This document shows positions 12,171 to 23,689 of a stretch of 64,000 bases of DNA, piece by piece; position 1 is the first letter of the stretch; each line of letters opens with the position of its first letter. Where the stretch lies: the NCBI GenBank assembly GCA_031308135.1, contig JAHLJT010000631.1:153963276-154027275 (forward strand), read 5' to 3'. Both the position numbers and the translations under genes were made by a program. The DNA comes from Acheta domesticus (Eukaryota; Arthropoda; Insecta; Orthoptera; Gryllidae). The notes beneath the pieces are model-generated. The model was not told the DNA's origin and did not search any database. It saw nothing but the letters and a program-made list of their open reading frames with translations.

Positions 12171-13119
12171 CGACGGAGCATCTGATAAGCTTTCGGTTTT
12201 AATTCGGCGATTAGGAAACCTGTCATCTTCATGCTCTACTCTCACGAGACTGATTTGCTCCCAAACAAGGAAACTGAGTCCATCTTTATCTGATTTTCTG
12301 AACACATAAATATAAACTAGATTCCTTTTTCTATTGAAAGTAACTATGTAAATCCAAAACAGCCAGTAAAGTCAGAAATTTTGCAACTAAATGTGAACCC
12401 GCAATATTTTCTTACCATTTTGAACGTATTAGCGACACTAAAAATGACGGCTCATAAAAACAATAGGTACAATTTCTACAAGATTTGTGCCATTTTAACT
12501 GATAACGTAGAAAAATAAAACATTTTAGTATTGAAGGTTAAGGATAGTAAAAACATTAAAATAATTACTGTATAAAATTGTTTGTTAAATTATGACAAAA
12601 AGAGTGATTAACTAATTAGATTTTGAAATTGTTGCGTGGTTGATCTAATATTTGTACAATATTAAAACCGCGTTATTAACAGCCCGAATAGGGGTCAACG
12701 ATGGACCCCAGTGTGTATTTTCCCTCCATTTGTAGTCAGATGAGTTACAGTTTCATCGTTAATAACTTTCATAATTAGAATCTTTCTTAACTTTTAATGA
12801 TATTTTCATCTTTCCACGCTCATCGAATGTTTCGAAAATATCGAAATTGTCGCCATACATAAATTTCTTCGTGAAAAGTCCAGCGTTCTCTTACAGTCAA
12901 ATCTGCCCATAAACATGTTGCAATCTTATTTTAGTGCCTGTCGAAGAACATAAAAGTTGTCCATCGGAGGTACATTGTAAAAGTAAAATTATTATAAACA
13001 AATCTTTAAAAGAAGACTATACTATCTGTGTCCCGCGGAAACGACCAGAAGTACATAAAATGTTCAAAATGATGTATGTGGCTTTGTTATTCCTCAAAGC
13101 TAACCAGTGCTGCCCCCAC

Positions 13120-14040
13120 TATACATACTTTCTTGCATTATTTTTAACTTTCGCAATTTTTGAAAATTTCGAGAGATTTCAACGAAGATCAAACCTGCTC
13201 AATTAAAATATTGGAGCCATTTTGGAGAAAATCTTGTTTTTAAAATTACCTTTACTTTACACAAATTTGACGACCGACAGTTTCTTAAAAACGACCCAAA
13301 TATTTTAAAATGATTTCTTGAAAACGACCCATATTTTCATAAATTACGCGCGCTCTAATTTAAGGATCAAAATTTGAAGATAATATTTTAATAAGAAAAA
13401 ATGTCTTCAATATTATTTCAGGAAGGCGCCAGAATATTTAACTTTTGCAATTTTCGAAAATTCTGAGAATTCAATAAAAATTTGATATGAATCTTGTTCC
13501 TAAGCGTACTGAACGAGGAAAAAAATGTGAAGCCATTTTTCAGAAATTTTTGAAAATATAAAGGACCCCAAAAATCAAATTATCTGTTTCGAATACATGA
13601 GACCGCGACATCAGACAGATCTACTGCGGAATAGTAATTGTGATGAAAATTCTGCTTAGAATTTATAGTGCGAATTTTCTAACTCTGCCTCTCGAGCCCC
13701 TATATCCACGATGGAATATCACACGGCATTTCGCGTCTTTCTCGGTCCTACCGCTAGGAGAGGCATGATTGCCAAGCACTGCTTGATACGGTCGCAATCA
13801 TGCGATACCTAGCGCGGCGACTGAGAAAGACGCGAAATGCCGTGAGATATTCCATCGTGAAGAGGAGCATTCAGAGGCTGAGTTAGAAAAGTCGCAGTAT
13901 AGTCACTGTCGTTTTCACAGACGAACGGACAGACATTTTGCGGTATCAAGGTACGGCAACTAATTTTTCGGGAAAAAGGGCCCTCAAAACGCGGATTCTG
14001 AATACACAACGTGTTATGGGGAGTTTGCCACATATATAAA
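13120..14040 (-). repeat. Rep-A copy (minus), interrupted by a foldback element
   Basis: Reads in the tail-to-head direction. It includes an equivalent of cgaacatgagaccagcac, the aaaatcaaattatctgtttc stretch, gacatcagacagatc, then after the insertion acagacgaacggacagacat and tttgcggtatcaagg. The same order of words appears in the Rep-A copies at 27.3 and 46.5 kb. The copy is broken between about 13669 and 13898 by foldback element Rep-D. Confidence 0.65.
13670..13897. mobile_element. Foldback/MITE element Rep-D, copy 1
   Basis: A nearly complete palindrome of about 228 bp. The inner core, 13707-13859, has arms beginning CACGATGGAATATC and running through GGCATTTCGCGTCTTTCTC; left and right arms differ at few positions over about 40 bp. 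Outside it a second arm pair, containing TTTTCTAACTC and GCCTCT, is also inverted. TATAGT flanks both ends (13664-13669 and 13898-13903), a likely target-site duplication. It sits inside a Rep-A copy within intron 2 of the cuticle gene, so it is younger than that repeat. There is no coding capacity. The transcript of either strand would fold into a long hairpin. Confidence 0.8.
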
Positions 14041-14387
14041 CATTAATTATCCAATATTTCTTCACTGGGGGCCTGCAATATGAAATTCTTTGTCGAAAAA
14101 TAGCCTTTTTTCTGGAGCATCACATAATTTTCTCTATGCCTCATGAGTAATATTGAAGAACAAATATTTTAACCTAGAATCACAGGTAAAGATGGTTACA
14201 TTATGTTGCTATTAAGTTGCAACACTATGTTACTAAAATTTCTTCCATTACATTGCAATTGATTTTGGGGTCCAATCTCTACCCCCACTCGGCGTTGTTG
14301 GGGTATCAAAACGGCATTGGGCTGCTACTGTTAAAATACGTTTCAGTGGTAAAATTCCCTGCGTTGAACGCGCGCAGTGGTGCTCAC

Positions 14388-14500
14388 CTGTAGCGGTAGG
14401 AGCCATCATAGTTGTGTTCGTTGGTGTACGAGAGGATGGGCACGTCCTGCTGCGCCGTGGCACACGCCAACAGCAACGCTGCGGCCACCGCTGCGATCCT
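14388..14500 (-). CDS. RR-1 cuticular protein, exon 2 (signal peptide and N-terminus)
   Basis: Internal exon of 113 bases encoding residues 4-40 and two bases of codon 41. The acceptor AG is at 14501-14502 after a pyrimidine stretch; the donor is CAG|GTGAGC at 14388/14387. It supplies most of the signal peptide (RIAAVAAALLLACATA, predicted cleavage after Ala19), then a mature start QQDVPILSYTNEHN. It ends DGSYRY, the usual lead-in to the RR domain. The phase (two bases left) joins exactly to the first base of exon 3, giving the expected SYET run. The first codon begins in phase 0, so a short upstream exon must supply the start codon, as is common in cuticle protein genes. Confidence 0.9.
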
Positions 14501-15360
14501 CTGTGGACAGACAAACATTTCATTCCAGTTCACTGCTCTTTGACAGTTGCTGTTTCATTTTAAATTCCATCATGTCACTTTTTATGTTGGGAGCAAATTT
14601 ACGTAGTAACCTGCCTAAATAGAACGTGAAATCGTTTTCCTTCTAAACGATGAACTTACTTACGCCTTATCTTCAATTTTGAAACTAAAAACTAGGAGCT
14701 TGCAGTAGCAAAAATGTTAGAAAAACATCACTTCAAATGATTTCCCAAAACGTAGCACACTGCTCACTGCTCTAGAACAACGAAAAAAATGCTCTCGTAT
14801 AACATTAGAATAAATTAAGTATTTGAAAAACAGCCTTCACGATTACATGCTGCAATTATGTTGTATACATACAGAACTAGAGTTCATTACATACCAAAAA
14901 AAACGTTTAAGTTCCATAACGCAACATGTGTATTGCAAATATTTAATGGCAGGCTGTCTCTTCCTTGGAGCCTAGCTATCGCATGACGTCATCTTTGTCA
15001 GTCACGCAGGGAGTATGAAAGTTCAGTCGGCAAAATCGAAACATTACTTTTTGGATTTTTCCCGAGTCTCTTGGTATCGAAAAATACCGTTGACTCCTTA
15101 CAAAAGGTCAGAGGTTGCAAAGTTTTCTTTCAATTTCGGCGCGCATTGGAAATTAGTAATATAAATTATTAATATTTATGTACTATCTACTCTATGACTT
15201 TCGTTTTACGATCAATCGCATATTTTAAAGCGTTACGTTGCAAACAAACAATTTACATCTCTGGCGTATTCCCTCAAGGCAATCTGGACGATAAACCTCT
15301 AAAAACAACAATTAATGCTTTTCCACTTCAGAACGTAACTTCGGTTTCGCTCTTGGAGGT
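14501..15360 (-). other. Intron 1 of the cuticle gene, proximal part; nothing recognised
   Basis: AT-rich noncoding sequence with no repeat or exon that I can support. Confidence 0.45.
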
Positions 15361-15374
15361 CTTTCAGGGGAATT

Positions 15375-15735
15375 TAACGACTCGGCGGCGAGCGGCGAAC
15401 GCTCCTCACATGCAACTTCCGTCACGGATCCAGGCGCGTTTCGCCAGCGCCGCGTCCAGCCACACACCTCTCACCGACGCTCGGCGGGAACGTCTCTAAT
15501 TTACAGTGCAGGTGCCCGCCCGCCCGGGCGCGGCGGGGCGCGCGTCGCGCCGCGGCTCGGCGAGGGGGGGGAGGGGGCAAGGGCGATTTATGGGGCCCGG
15601 CTCCCGCGGCGCGCCCAAAGGTTAGCCCGGCGGCGCCTCCCACGCGCGCCCAAGGCGCGGGGCGAGCCGCCTCGCGCGCGGCCCACCGCCCGCCCCGGCC
15701 ACGCGCACCACCACTTGCTTTCCTTCCGCGCGAAG
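15375..15735. other. GC-rich, CpG-rich island in intron 1
   Basis: The densest GC island in the window (gcgcgcgtcgcgccgcgg and similar). No frame looks like a protein. It lies 1.5 kb inside the first intron of the cuticle gene, where an enhancer or second promoter could sit, but nothing in the sequence proves this. Confidence 0.5.
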
Positions 15736-15839
15736 CTCAAAGCTCGTATCTGCAACTCAGCTCACAATGGCAAATCGACGCTTCAAGTTTAACAACGTTC
15801 TTTACTAGATTCCCAACTTGTTAAAGGGCTCAATTCAAC

Positions 15840-15866
15840 ATTATTATTATTATTATTATTATTATT
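15840..15866 (+). repeat. (ATT)n microsatellite
   Basis: About nine ATT units. Confidence 0.95.
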
Positions 15867-15869
15867 TTA

Positions 15870-17200
15870 GAAAATATGTGCTCGAAATACCACTTTAAAT
15901 GCTTACTTTTTGTAACGCTCAAATCACCTCACTAATCGACATAGAAAAGCATATACCACTCTATTCTAAACGATTTTTAAAGACTTTCCATTTCAGTGCG
16001 ACTATTAGAACCTCAGCATTTGTTAAGACGCATTGCAACAATATCTCAATTGGAGCAAAAGATGAAAATTTTTACTTAAAGATTGAAATTAGTACTTCTT
16101 ATCAAGGCAGTTTTCCTCAGTTCTGTGTTTGAAGTTTTTGCTTCGTCTCTATTTAAACGAAAAAACAGCCATCGGTATTACTGTGAGAATGCAGTAAACG
16201 AGAATTTAATAAACTGAAATCAACTTTAAGGTAAAAAATATTATATTCAGGAGCATGTGATTCTTTGGAAGTCCGCCGTAGGTGTTGCTTTTACAGTTCA
16301 ATGCACCTCGGGCATTGCGAAGGCGACGATTCAATACTTCCCTGCGTTGATCCGTATACATCGATAAATCACACTTCCTCGGAACCAAAACTTTCGTTTG
16401 CGGCAAAATCTGTGGTTCGCGAACAAATTCTTGCTGATTTTAAGATCGAGGTTTCTCAAAACACGCGGATTTCATAGATCCTCAATATTTAAATTTTAAT
16501 ACTCGAAGGGTTATTTAAGTATTTTGAGTTACTAAGCGCATACCTAGTTTTACACATTACCTTTTCGTATTACTTGTGTGATATGTACCCGGTTTTTTAA
16601 ACATTTATAACAAAATCTTAATTTATAAATGTTAATTTATTAATCTTAATTTATTGATATTTCAATTTTGTAATTTTAAATTCAAAGTATACAGGCAATA
16701 GAATGTTAGGTCCAAAAAGGAAATAACATTTGGTATTGTATTGATTGTTAATTTAATACAATATTTAATATATGCAATTAATGTATATTAATTTAGAATT
16801 ATATATAATACAATACCATTATTATTGAAAATATAATTTTCTCTCTCTTCAGTCAGTTGTATTATCAGTTCTCATTGGATCTTTTTCATTCCGTACATTT
16901 TAAAATGGGCATTTAAAACTATATAGTTCGAAATAAAACACATTCTATGTTCTCCTCAACTAATTTAGTTGAAGCGGATAAGTAGTTCGGTGAAATAAGT
17001 TCTCGTCGCGAATTTGATCTTACACACAATATCCAAACAATTCTTTGCGAACACTACCTTGAAAACAACGTAACCACAAAAAAGGTTTCATGCTCCCACT
17101 AACTGCCCTTCGTTCCCCCTGTCGCCACGATTCACCCCACACAGCGGAAATTCACTCGGCCTGGAATGGAACCGCTCTGCGCACTCGCTTCTTGGGCTGG
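15870..17200 (-). other. Rest of intron 1; AT-rich, no exon seen
   Basis: Low-complexity AT-rich runs at 16580-16830 (repeated ttaatttat words). No supported feature. Confidence 0.45.
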
Positions 17201-17203
17201 TAC

Positions 17204-17212
17204 CGTGTTCAT
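17204..17212 (-). CDS. RR-1 cuticular protein, exon 1 (start codon, three residues)
   Basis: ATG AAC ACG followed by a GT donor (ACG|GTACCA at 17204/17203). This exon is inferred. It is the first ATG downstream of a well-placed TATA box, its end is in phase 0 as exon 2 requires, and the resulting start MNTRIAAV makes a normal signal peptide. Tiny first coding exons are usual in cuticle protein genes. The donor matches consensus only moderately. The 5' UTR would run from about 17275 to 17213. Confidence 0.7.
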
Positions 17213-17299
17213 GGCGTCTTCCGTGGCGACGGTGCTGCGGGCGGTGGGTGCTCGGTGAAGCTGCTGGCCGCGATGTGTCCCTGTGGTGCTCTTCTGCCC

Positions 17300-17306
17300 A
17301 TTTATA
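17300..17306 (-). promoter_or_regulatory. TATA box of the cuticle protein gene
   Basis: TATAAAT on the minus strand in a GC-rich context (CGTATAAATGGGC). Transcription would start about 30 bases downstream, near 17272-17278, roughly 60 bases before the ATG at 17212. The core promoter fits the strongly regulated, TATA-driven style of cuticle genes. Confidence 0.75.
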
Positions 17307-18790
17307 CGTCTGGAGGCAGTCACGGGTGGGGAGGCCCCCGATTCACAAGAGCTTATGAGAAAGTGTTGTAAGCAGGGAACGTAACCCACCAATTATGCCC
17401 CACTGCTAGGGGTTCCTCTTCCCCTGCCACCTCCACCCCACGTGCCACCCCCACCCCTGCGGCCACCTCCCTCTACTTCTGACTGTAACGCAGGCACAGC
17501 TGAGGTTCCTTCACACGAATGTATCATTTCTCTTTCGATACCTCATCATCCACTTTTTGCTTCTTTTCGTAGTTCAAAGTACAAAAAGGCACAGAATTCT
17601 GGAGTTCATATAGTATCATCTTATTCATGGTAATGCGCACCTCTACTAAACGACTTTCCCCTTTTTGCATTACTGCAGGGCACTAACTTCAGATTATTGT
17701 GGCTGATTTATAAAGAATAGTTTATTGATTGAACTCGTGTTATATTTCTTTCTTTTGTTTACATTTCGTGTTTTATATTACTTACTGTAAATCGTTTATG
17801 AGGCAATAAAGAATTCTACTTGCGAATGTACTGCTTTTGAATAAACATTTTGAGGAACAACTTTGTGTTGAGTGAGGAGTGGGGTTTGCCTGATTATAAA
17901 TAGACGTTTAGCATGATCTGACATTTGTGAGTGTGATCAATGGGACACTTTGCAATAAATCTTAGGATGTTTCTTAATCGCACAGCCACAAAACAAAAAC
18001 CTCGATTATGAATTACGGCAAACATAGCCTTACGGTACCAAATCTTCCTTGTTGACTTTTCGTCCTTCATTCTAACCGGAACTCTAACCAGTCTATCCAA
18101 GGCAGTTCTTGAATTGAGTATTCCCATCATCGTAAATGACTTTAAAAAATTATTAAATGTGTAGGGAATGAATTATCGAGAGGAAAATGCAGACCCCGTG
18201 CATAATTACGCATCTACGATACCATTGAAGTTTATTGGTGAGGAATTGAGCAACTGAAAACTCATGTAATTGGTAAACTCATCAGTGCTGTACTATAAAT
18301 CAATCGGAAACATAACCCTAAGACAAGCATTCTTCTTGTGAAAATTAGAAAAATATACTTTACCGAAATATAGATATACGGCAAGTCTGCAAGATATGAT
18401 GGTTAAGTGTGGGAAGGTCTCTTCTCCCAATACAGAGATATAACTAATTAATTTATTACTTCGCTCCATTCAACGGATCCTGTCTTAAAATTCGCTGCAT
18501 TGAACGTTTGTTGAAAACAGTGTGTTTATCTCTAGAATTCTTCTCTTAATTGCCCAGTCATTCCCAGGCTTCACAATCAAGAGACTAGTTATTATTCTAT
18601 TTTTACAGCAAAGCACGGCAGCTTATGCCATTTTCTCACATTGAGAAGCATCGAAAAGATAACCATCGATTAGCAACCGGATTTCGAAACGTTCTCATGG
18701 TCACGCGAGTTCTGCCGCAAAAAACCTACGAGTGTATCGAAATGGAGAAAATGACACGGAATACGAAATTGAAAGGGAGATGGTTGGAAG
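17307..18790. other. Upstream of the cuticle gene; no gene seen
   Basis: 17400-17480 is C-rich (ccacctccaccccacgtg). The rest is AT-rich without recognisable features. Regulatory sites for the cuticle gene may lie here but I cannot name any. Confidence 0.45.
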
Positions 18791-18799
18791 TGAGTGCCG

Positions 18800-18985
18800 G
18801 TTCTCCTTCTTCCTCCCGTTCCTCACCCCTCGCTCTCCCACCCCTTCGGCAGCAGTGCCGAGTTGTCCGCCTCCGCTCGCGCTCTTCCTGTCCGCCTCTG
18901 GCATTCGCCCTCCGCCGCCGGCGATTGCGCGTGGGGCGGGGGAGTGGCGGGGGAGCACGCTCGCAGCTCCCAAGGCCTGTAGGCG
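18800..18985. other. GC-rich island
   Basis: Pyrimidine-rich at its left and CpG-rich at its right. Both strands have chance open frames of low-complexity Ser/Pro/Arg type. Not supported as a gene. Confidence 0.45.
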
Positions 18986-19289
18986 CCTCCGGGCCACATT
19001 TTTGCTTAGCAATCAATGAAGATGTAGAACTTCGGATGGTTCGCCTGAAGACCAGCCTCCTATCTTAAATTTGTCAAATATTTCTTGGGGCTATTCATTT
19101 ATGTTTAGTACTCACTAGCGATTCTATTATACTCTCCTGTTCATTCAAAATAATGAATACCAAATATGGATGTTGATTTTTGTTCAAAATAAAAATTGGC
19201 ATACGTTTTTATTTAGCGTAAATACATTAGGATTGCACTCCTTTAATACACGAAGTTAATAAGCGTGAGAACCACTCTCAGGAAGTATA

Positions 19290-20390
19290 AAGTAACTAGT
19301 CGTGTTACATCACATACCTACTTGTATTATTTCAAAATCTGCACTTTTCGAAAATTCACTGTGTTAATCGAAAATGGGCTCCATCATTTTTTTAAGTCTG
19401 CCTTGTTTTATCCTTGGAAAGAAATTGAAGAAAAAATTTGGAGCAATTTTTGAGAAAATGTTTTTTTTTCTATAAATTGTACAAGCCTCACAATTTACGC
19501 AAAAGTAATCTCTTTTTTTAAATTTTCACATTACTTCTTTCAAAAATCAGATTTTTTAAACAGATTTTTAGAACAAAAATCTCTATTTTCAAATTTGTAG
19601 TTTTGGAATGTTACATTTATGCAATTTTCAAAAATAGTTCAGAGAGTTTGTCGTAAATGGGATTAGCATCAGTTTTTTAACTTTCTTTGATACAAGGGAG
19701 GTAAAAATGTAAACAAAAAATTTGCATCCATTTTTGAGAGAGTAATTGTTTAAAAATTCCTATTTTTACGCAAAATTACGCCAAATCACTCCAATTCTCG
19801 AAAAAAGTTTACATGTCCTTACTTGAAGATCTATTTTTTAAAAAAATTATTGAGAAATAAATCTACCTTTAGTATTGTTGGTGCAGGAAGACATCCAAAG
19901 AATGAGCTTATGCAATTTTTGATTAATCAAGAATTTCAAGGCAAATGAGACCTACGCCCTTCTTTTACGAGCTCTTTCTACTACCCGAGGGCAAAGTTCA
20001 ATCCAAAATTTGAACAGTATTGCGAAAATTTTTAAAATTTGAGGTTTCGTGTAAAGTACCCTCAAAATCAAAATATCCGTTTCAAACTCGCAGGGTCCTG
20101 AGTTCCTTTCAAACGATCTAGGAATATCATATTTCGAGAAAATCGGCTATACAGTTTAGGTGCTAGCGTTGAACACAAAGGATGGGCAGACAGACGTTTT
20201 TCCGTCAATCAAGTTTTCGGTATCCACGACCCACAAAACAATGTTTCTGGCAACACAATGTTTTAGAGGAAGTAATTTTAAGGAAGTATAGTAACATGAT
20301 TTATCCACTTTTTCGTTATCAGGGCCCGGCAATAAACGTTTTCAGCTCACGATTACAGTACATTCTTCTTACGAATAACGTGCAAGTAAA
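19290..20390 (-). repeat. Rep-A copy, minus orientation, with head
   Basis: Ends at 20300-20390 with the family's head in reverse: read on the minus strand, a run like aaacgtttattgccgggccc, then cgaaaaagtggataaatc. The tail (19.3-19.9 kb) consists of diverged A/T-rich modules. Words like ggatgggcagacagacg and ttttccgtcaatcaag match other copies. Noncoding. Confidence 0.7.
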
Positions 20391-20399
20391 AATATAAAT

Positions 20400-21550
20400 C
20401 GGCGATTTTATATCTGTTAACATAATACAACAGAAAGATAATTCAAAATGGATTATCTTGGATGATTTATAAGAAATTAATTAAACATGAAAATTGATGC
20501 ATTAAATTCCAAAACATGTCTCATTATTCATCCCACTTTGTTCAAAGTATAAAGTATTATGCGTTCCAGAGAAACGAAGGAGTTTACCAAAACGCATCGC
20601 CTCACTAGGACATTTCACAATTTCCCGCTTGTCATTGAGGTTGAGTTCATTTGAAGAGAACTGCATCGCGGCTCAGTGAAACCGGCAATGTGCGATACAC
20701 GGGGCGCCATAGTGCTTCATTAGGCCCACGGAACTTGTCAATAATCAGTAACTTATTCAAATCCATTTCGGACTTCAAAGACTTCAAGCCGGCTCTTTAA
20801 TGTCAAAATTGGCTTGAAAATTCTGAATTGTCGATCCAATGGTGATCCATCCACTAGATTGCTGTTATATATTTTTCGGATATATTATACAGTGGTCATC
20901 AATTAATTCAAATTTAATATTTTTAAAACCAACCTAATGATTTTTCAAAAGTAGTCCTCAAAAAGTACGTTTTGATATCAAATTCGCATTAAGTATGTCC
21001 TAAGGCATACGACACAATTTCAGATTTTATTCCACACGAAGTTTAGTAAAGTAACTGAGTTATTGCCACTTTTCTTAGTTTCATAAAGAAAACTAATGTA
21101 CATCTCTCATTAAAAGAAACTATTAAAGACATTATGAAAATTGAAGTATGCTTATCGTTACTCGCCGTTGTCACAAAAACGGGACTAAAAATATTTTTTT
21201 TAATATTTCTGTACTATTTGAAATTTTAATTTACAAATTGTTTGTGTTTGTACTATCACAAGTCTCTATTTAACAATTTTTATGATCTTTCATTTCTACT
21301 TGATGATAATGTCAGAAATTTTTCAATTTCTGTAGTTTGAGTCCGATAAGTTAGTAGATTTTGAAATCAGTTTTGAGGAAGATTGCTGGTGTGATGAGAT
21401 TATTTTACATGAATATTTAATATAAAAGTTTCCGCAATAGTACTGGTGACAAAAGTTTAGATGAATTATTTTTTAGATGTGTTTATTGATAAAAAATATA
21501 TTGCGTCCTATTTTTGGGACAATGGTAGCACAAGTAAGTGTATGTTCTCG
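20400..21550. other. Intergenic, AT-rich, nothing recognised
   Basis: No coding, tRNA-like or inverted-repeat structure that I can support. Confidence 0.45.
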
Positions 21551-21559
21551 TTTTGGTCT

Positions 21560-21950
21560 TATTAAATCTTTCTCTCTCTGTTTTCTACATTCTGTCCCCC
21601 TCCTCATCGTCTTGTCCTCCCCCTCCCTTTTTCTATCCTCCTTACCTTCTTCCCTCCTTTCTTTGCTTCTTCTCCCTTTTCCTCTCTTCTTGTCTCATCT
21701 CCTTCCCCGACTCTTCCTCTTCTCCTCTTTCCTCCTCCTTCTCTTCACTTATTCTCTTCCCCTCCCCCTCCCTTCCTCTCCTCGTCGTTTCTCTTCCCCT
21801 CTCCTATCCTATTTTCCAATTCTCATCTCGTTCTCTCTTCACAACATCCTCTCCCTCCACCTCTCCTGTCCTATCTTTCCCCTCTCTCTTCCTTCCCCTT
21901 TCCTCTCTCTCTTCTCTCCCCCACCTCCAACCTCCCTCACACCGCCGTCA
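21560..21950 (+). repeat. Polypyrimidine (C/T) tract of nearly 400 bp
   Basis: Almost every base on the plus strand is C or T, in imperfect cct/ctt/ctcc words. The frames here encode Ser/Leu/Pro runs and are not genes. Such tracts can form triplex (H-) DNA. Confidence 0.9.
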
Positions 21951-22189
21951 ATTCCATTGCCATTTCATTTTTTCTGATTATTTTTGCAGTTTCACTTGAG
22001 AATAAAAATGACACTATTTTCTGCCATTGTACCACGGGCCATCTAAACTTTCCTATTCGGAAAACATATTTTGGAAAGTTTTCCGCACAAATGTTTAAGA
22101 TACCATGAATTAAACTACACTATAAGGAACCCGAATATGCGGATCATCTTAATTGTGGCAGATAACGAGTTAAAATGCGTAGAGAATTA

Positions 22190-22980
22190 TTTCGAACTCG
22201 CATTATTTCGACTCTTTGCCGACGACTGTATATTATATAGGGAAATTACAGAACAGCACGATATGATTCAACTACAGGAAGATTTAAATAAGATTAATGA
22301 ATGGGCAAGAGCTAATAAAATGACTGTAAATGGAAATAAAAGTAAAGCGATCACATTTTGTAGGGCCAGAGACTTTCATACATTGACTTATCAGCTAGGT
22401 AATGACGTAGTTCCGCGAGTCTCAAACTGTAAATACCTTGGCTTCCTCCTGGATAGCAAGTTGGGATGGGAGAAACTAACTACGTAGTGGGTAAAGCTTG
22501 GAGGTCTTTGCATTTCGTCATGAGAAATCTTAAAAAATGCAATACGAAAGCAAAAGAAATCGCGTATACCTCGCTTGTTAGGCCAGTAATGGAATATGGA
22601 GCTAGTTGTTGGGATCCGTACAGAATAGGACTTAAGAAGAGCTTAGAGAGGATACAAAACAGAGCGGCAAAATACACTTTTCGGAGGAATATACCTGCAC
22701 GTTGGGAATCGTTAGAACATCGGAGAAAAAGGGCTCGACTTTGCGTAATGTATAAATCTTACACTGGTGGCTCTGCATGGAAGGAAATACGGGGAAGGCT
22801 AGATAAACCAGATTATTTTAATAGATTTTATCATAAATATAAAATTAGAACTAGAATTCAAAGAACGGACGTAGGCAAATTCTCCTTTGTAACAGAACAA
22901 TCGTAGATTGGAACGATTTGCCTGCGACAGTTTTTGAGCCCTTTCCTTGCTCAGCGCGTGGTTTTAGAAAAAAAGTATAG
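22190..22980 (+). pseudogene. Reverse transcriptase C-terminal part of the CR1/L2-like LINE
   Basis: About 260 residues in three frames. Frame 3 reads LFADDCILYREI, KINEWARANKMTVNGNKSKA and CKYLGFLLDSKLGWE. It shifts to frame 2 near 22475 with YTSLVRPVMEYGASCWDPY and LERIQNRAAKYTF, then to frame 1 near 22894 with the conserved end IVDWNDLPATVFE, stopping at TAG 22978-22980. The two catalytic aspartates are present but the N-terminal two-thirds of the RT is missing, so it is dead. Confidence 0.9.
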
Positions 22981-23668
22981 GAAATTAATCAATAGGGTGA
23001 AAACGTGCAGTGAAGTGAAGTGAAAGGTGCGATTATGGGTAGTAAACTAAAAAGTATTGAGCTATTAGTATTTAGGTAAAGTTTTATGAGGTGCAATGAC
23101 GTGAAGTGAAGTGCAGTGAAGTGATTTCATTTCGTAGTTTATTTCGCTAATCTTAAGCGTCTTTTATAGGCTATTCTGACAAAAGTTGGTATTTATTGAT
23201 TGATGTTAACGAGTGTTTTACGTGTTAGAAATATAAAAATTATTATAAGTATTGTATATTATTATGTTGTAGGTAAAAGTGATTATCCATATTTGTCTGA
23301 ATATGATTGTGAGTGAATACTTGTAGGATGGTGTGTATGCGAGTGTTCCTTTGTCTTTGTATGATATGTATGTAAGCGTGTATGTTTGTATGTATGAATG
23401 TTGGTGTGATATGTAAGTAAGTTTATTTACTTAAATGTTAGTATATATGTAGTTTCATTTGTTGTATATGTATAGGCATGTAAATGCAGTTGCATGTTCT
23501 AGGTAATGAAGAAGATAATTCGTTTGTTTTTTATATTGATTTTTATATATTGTTTTTAGAGTTAATTGTGTTTTGTAATTTTAATGTACTTTTGTGTTTC
23601 TGTATTCTGCCACCGGGCAACATCAGCCCAATTGTAGAATAAACCTTATCTATATATCTATCTATTAT
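22190..23668 (+). mobile_element. 5'-truncated LINE, CR1/L2-like, with 3' end
   Basis: Begins inside the reverse transcriptase at LFADDCILYREI (FADD at 22215-22226) and continues through a C-terminal tail and 3' UTR. The 3' UTR has short gtgaa-rich repeats at 23009-23032 and 23091-23126. The element ends near 23668 in a short tatc repeat after a GGGC/GCCC hairpin-like stretch. A tetranucleotide tail in place of poly(A) is typical of CR1/L2-type LINEs. 5' truncation is the usual result of incomplete reverse transcription. Confidence 0.85.
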
Positions 23669-23689
23669 TTTAGCAATCATTATAAATTT

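Noticed and set aside
11850..12309. Five overlapping open frames on both strands
   Set aside because: A GC-rich island lacks stop codons by composition alone. No frame is favoured or has splice signals.
17090..17392. Frames on both strands across the cuticle gene promoter
   Set aside because: They cross the TATA box and exon 1. Composition-driven, with no independent support.
21477..21999. Two overlapping plus-strand frames of more than 150 codons
   Set aside because: They are translations of the polypyrimidine tract (Ser/Leu/Pro runs), not proteins.
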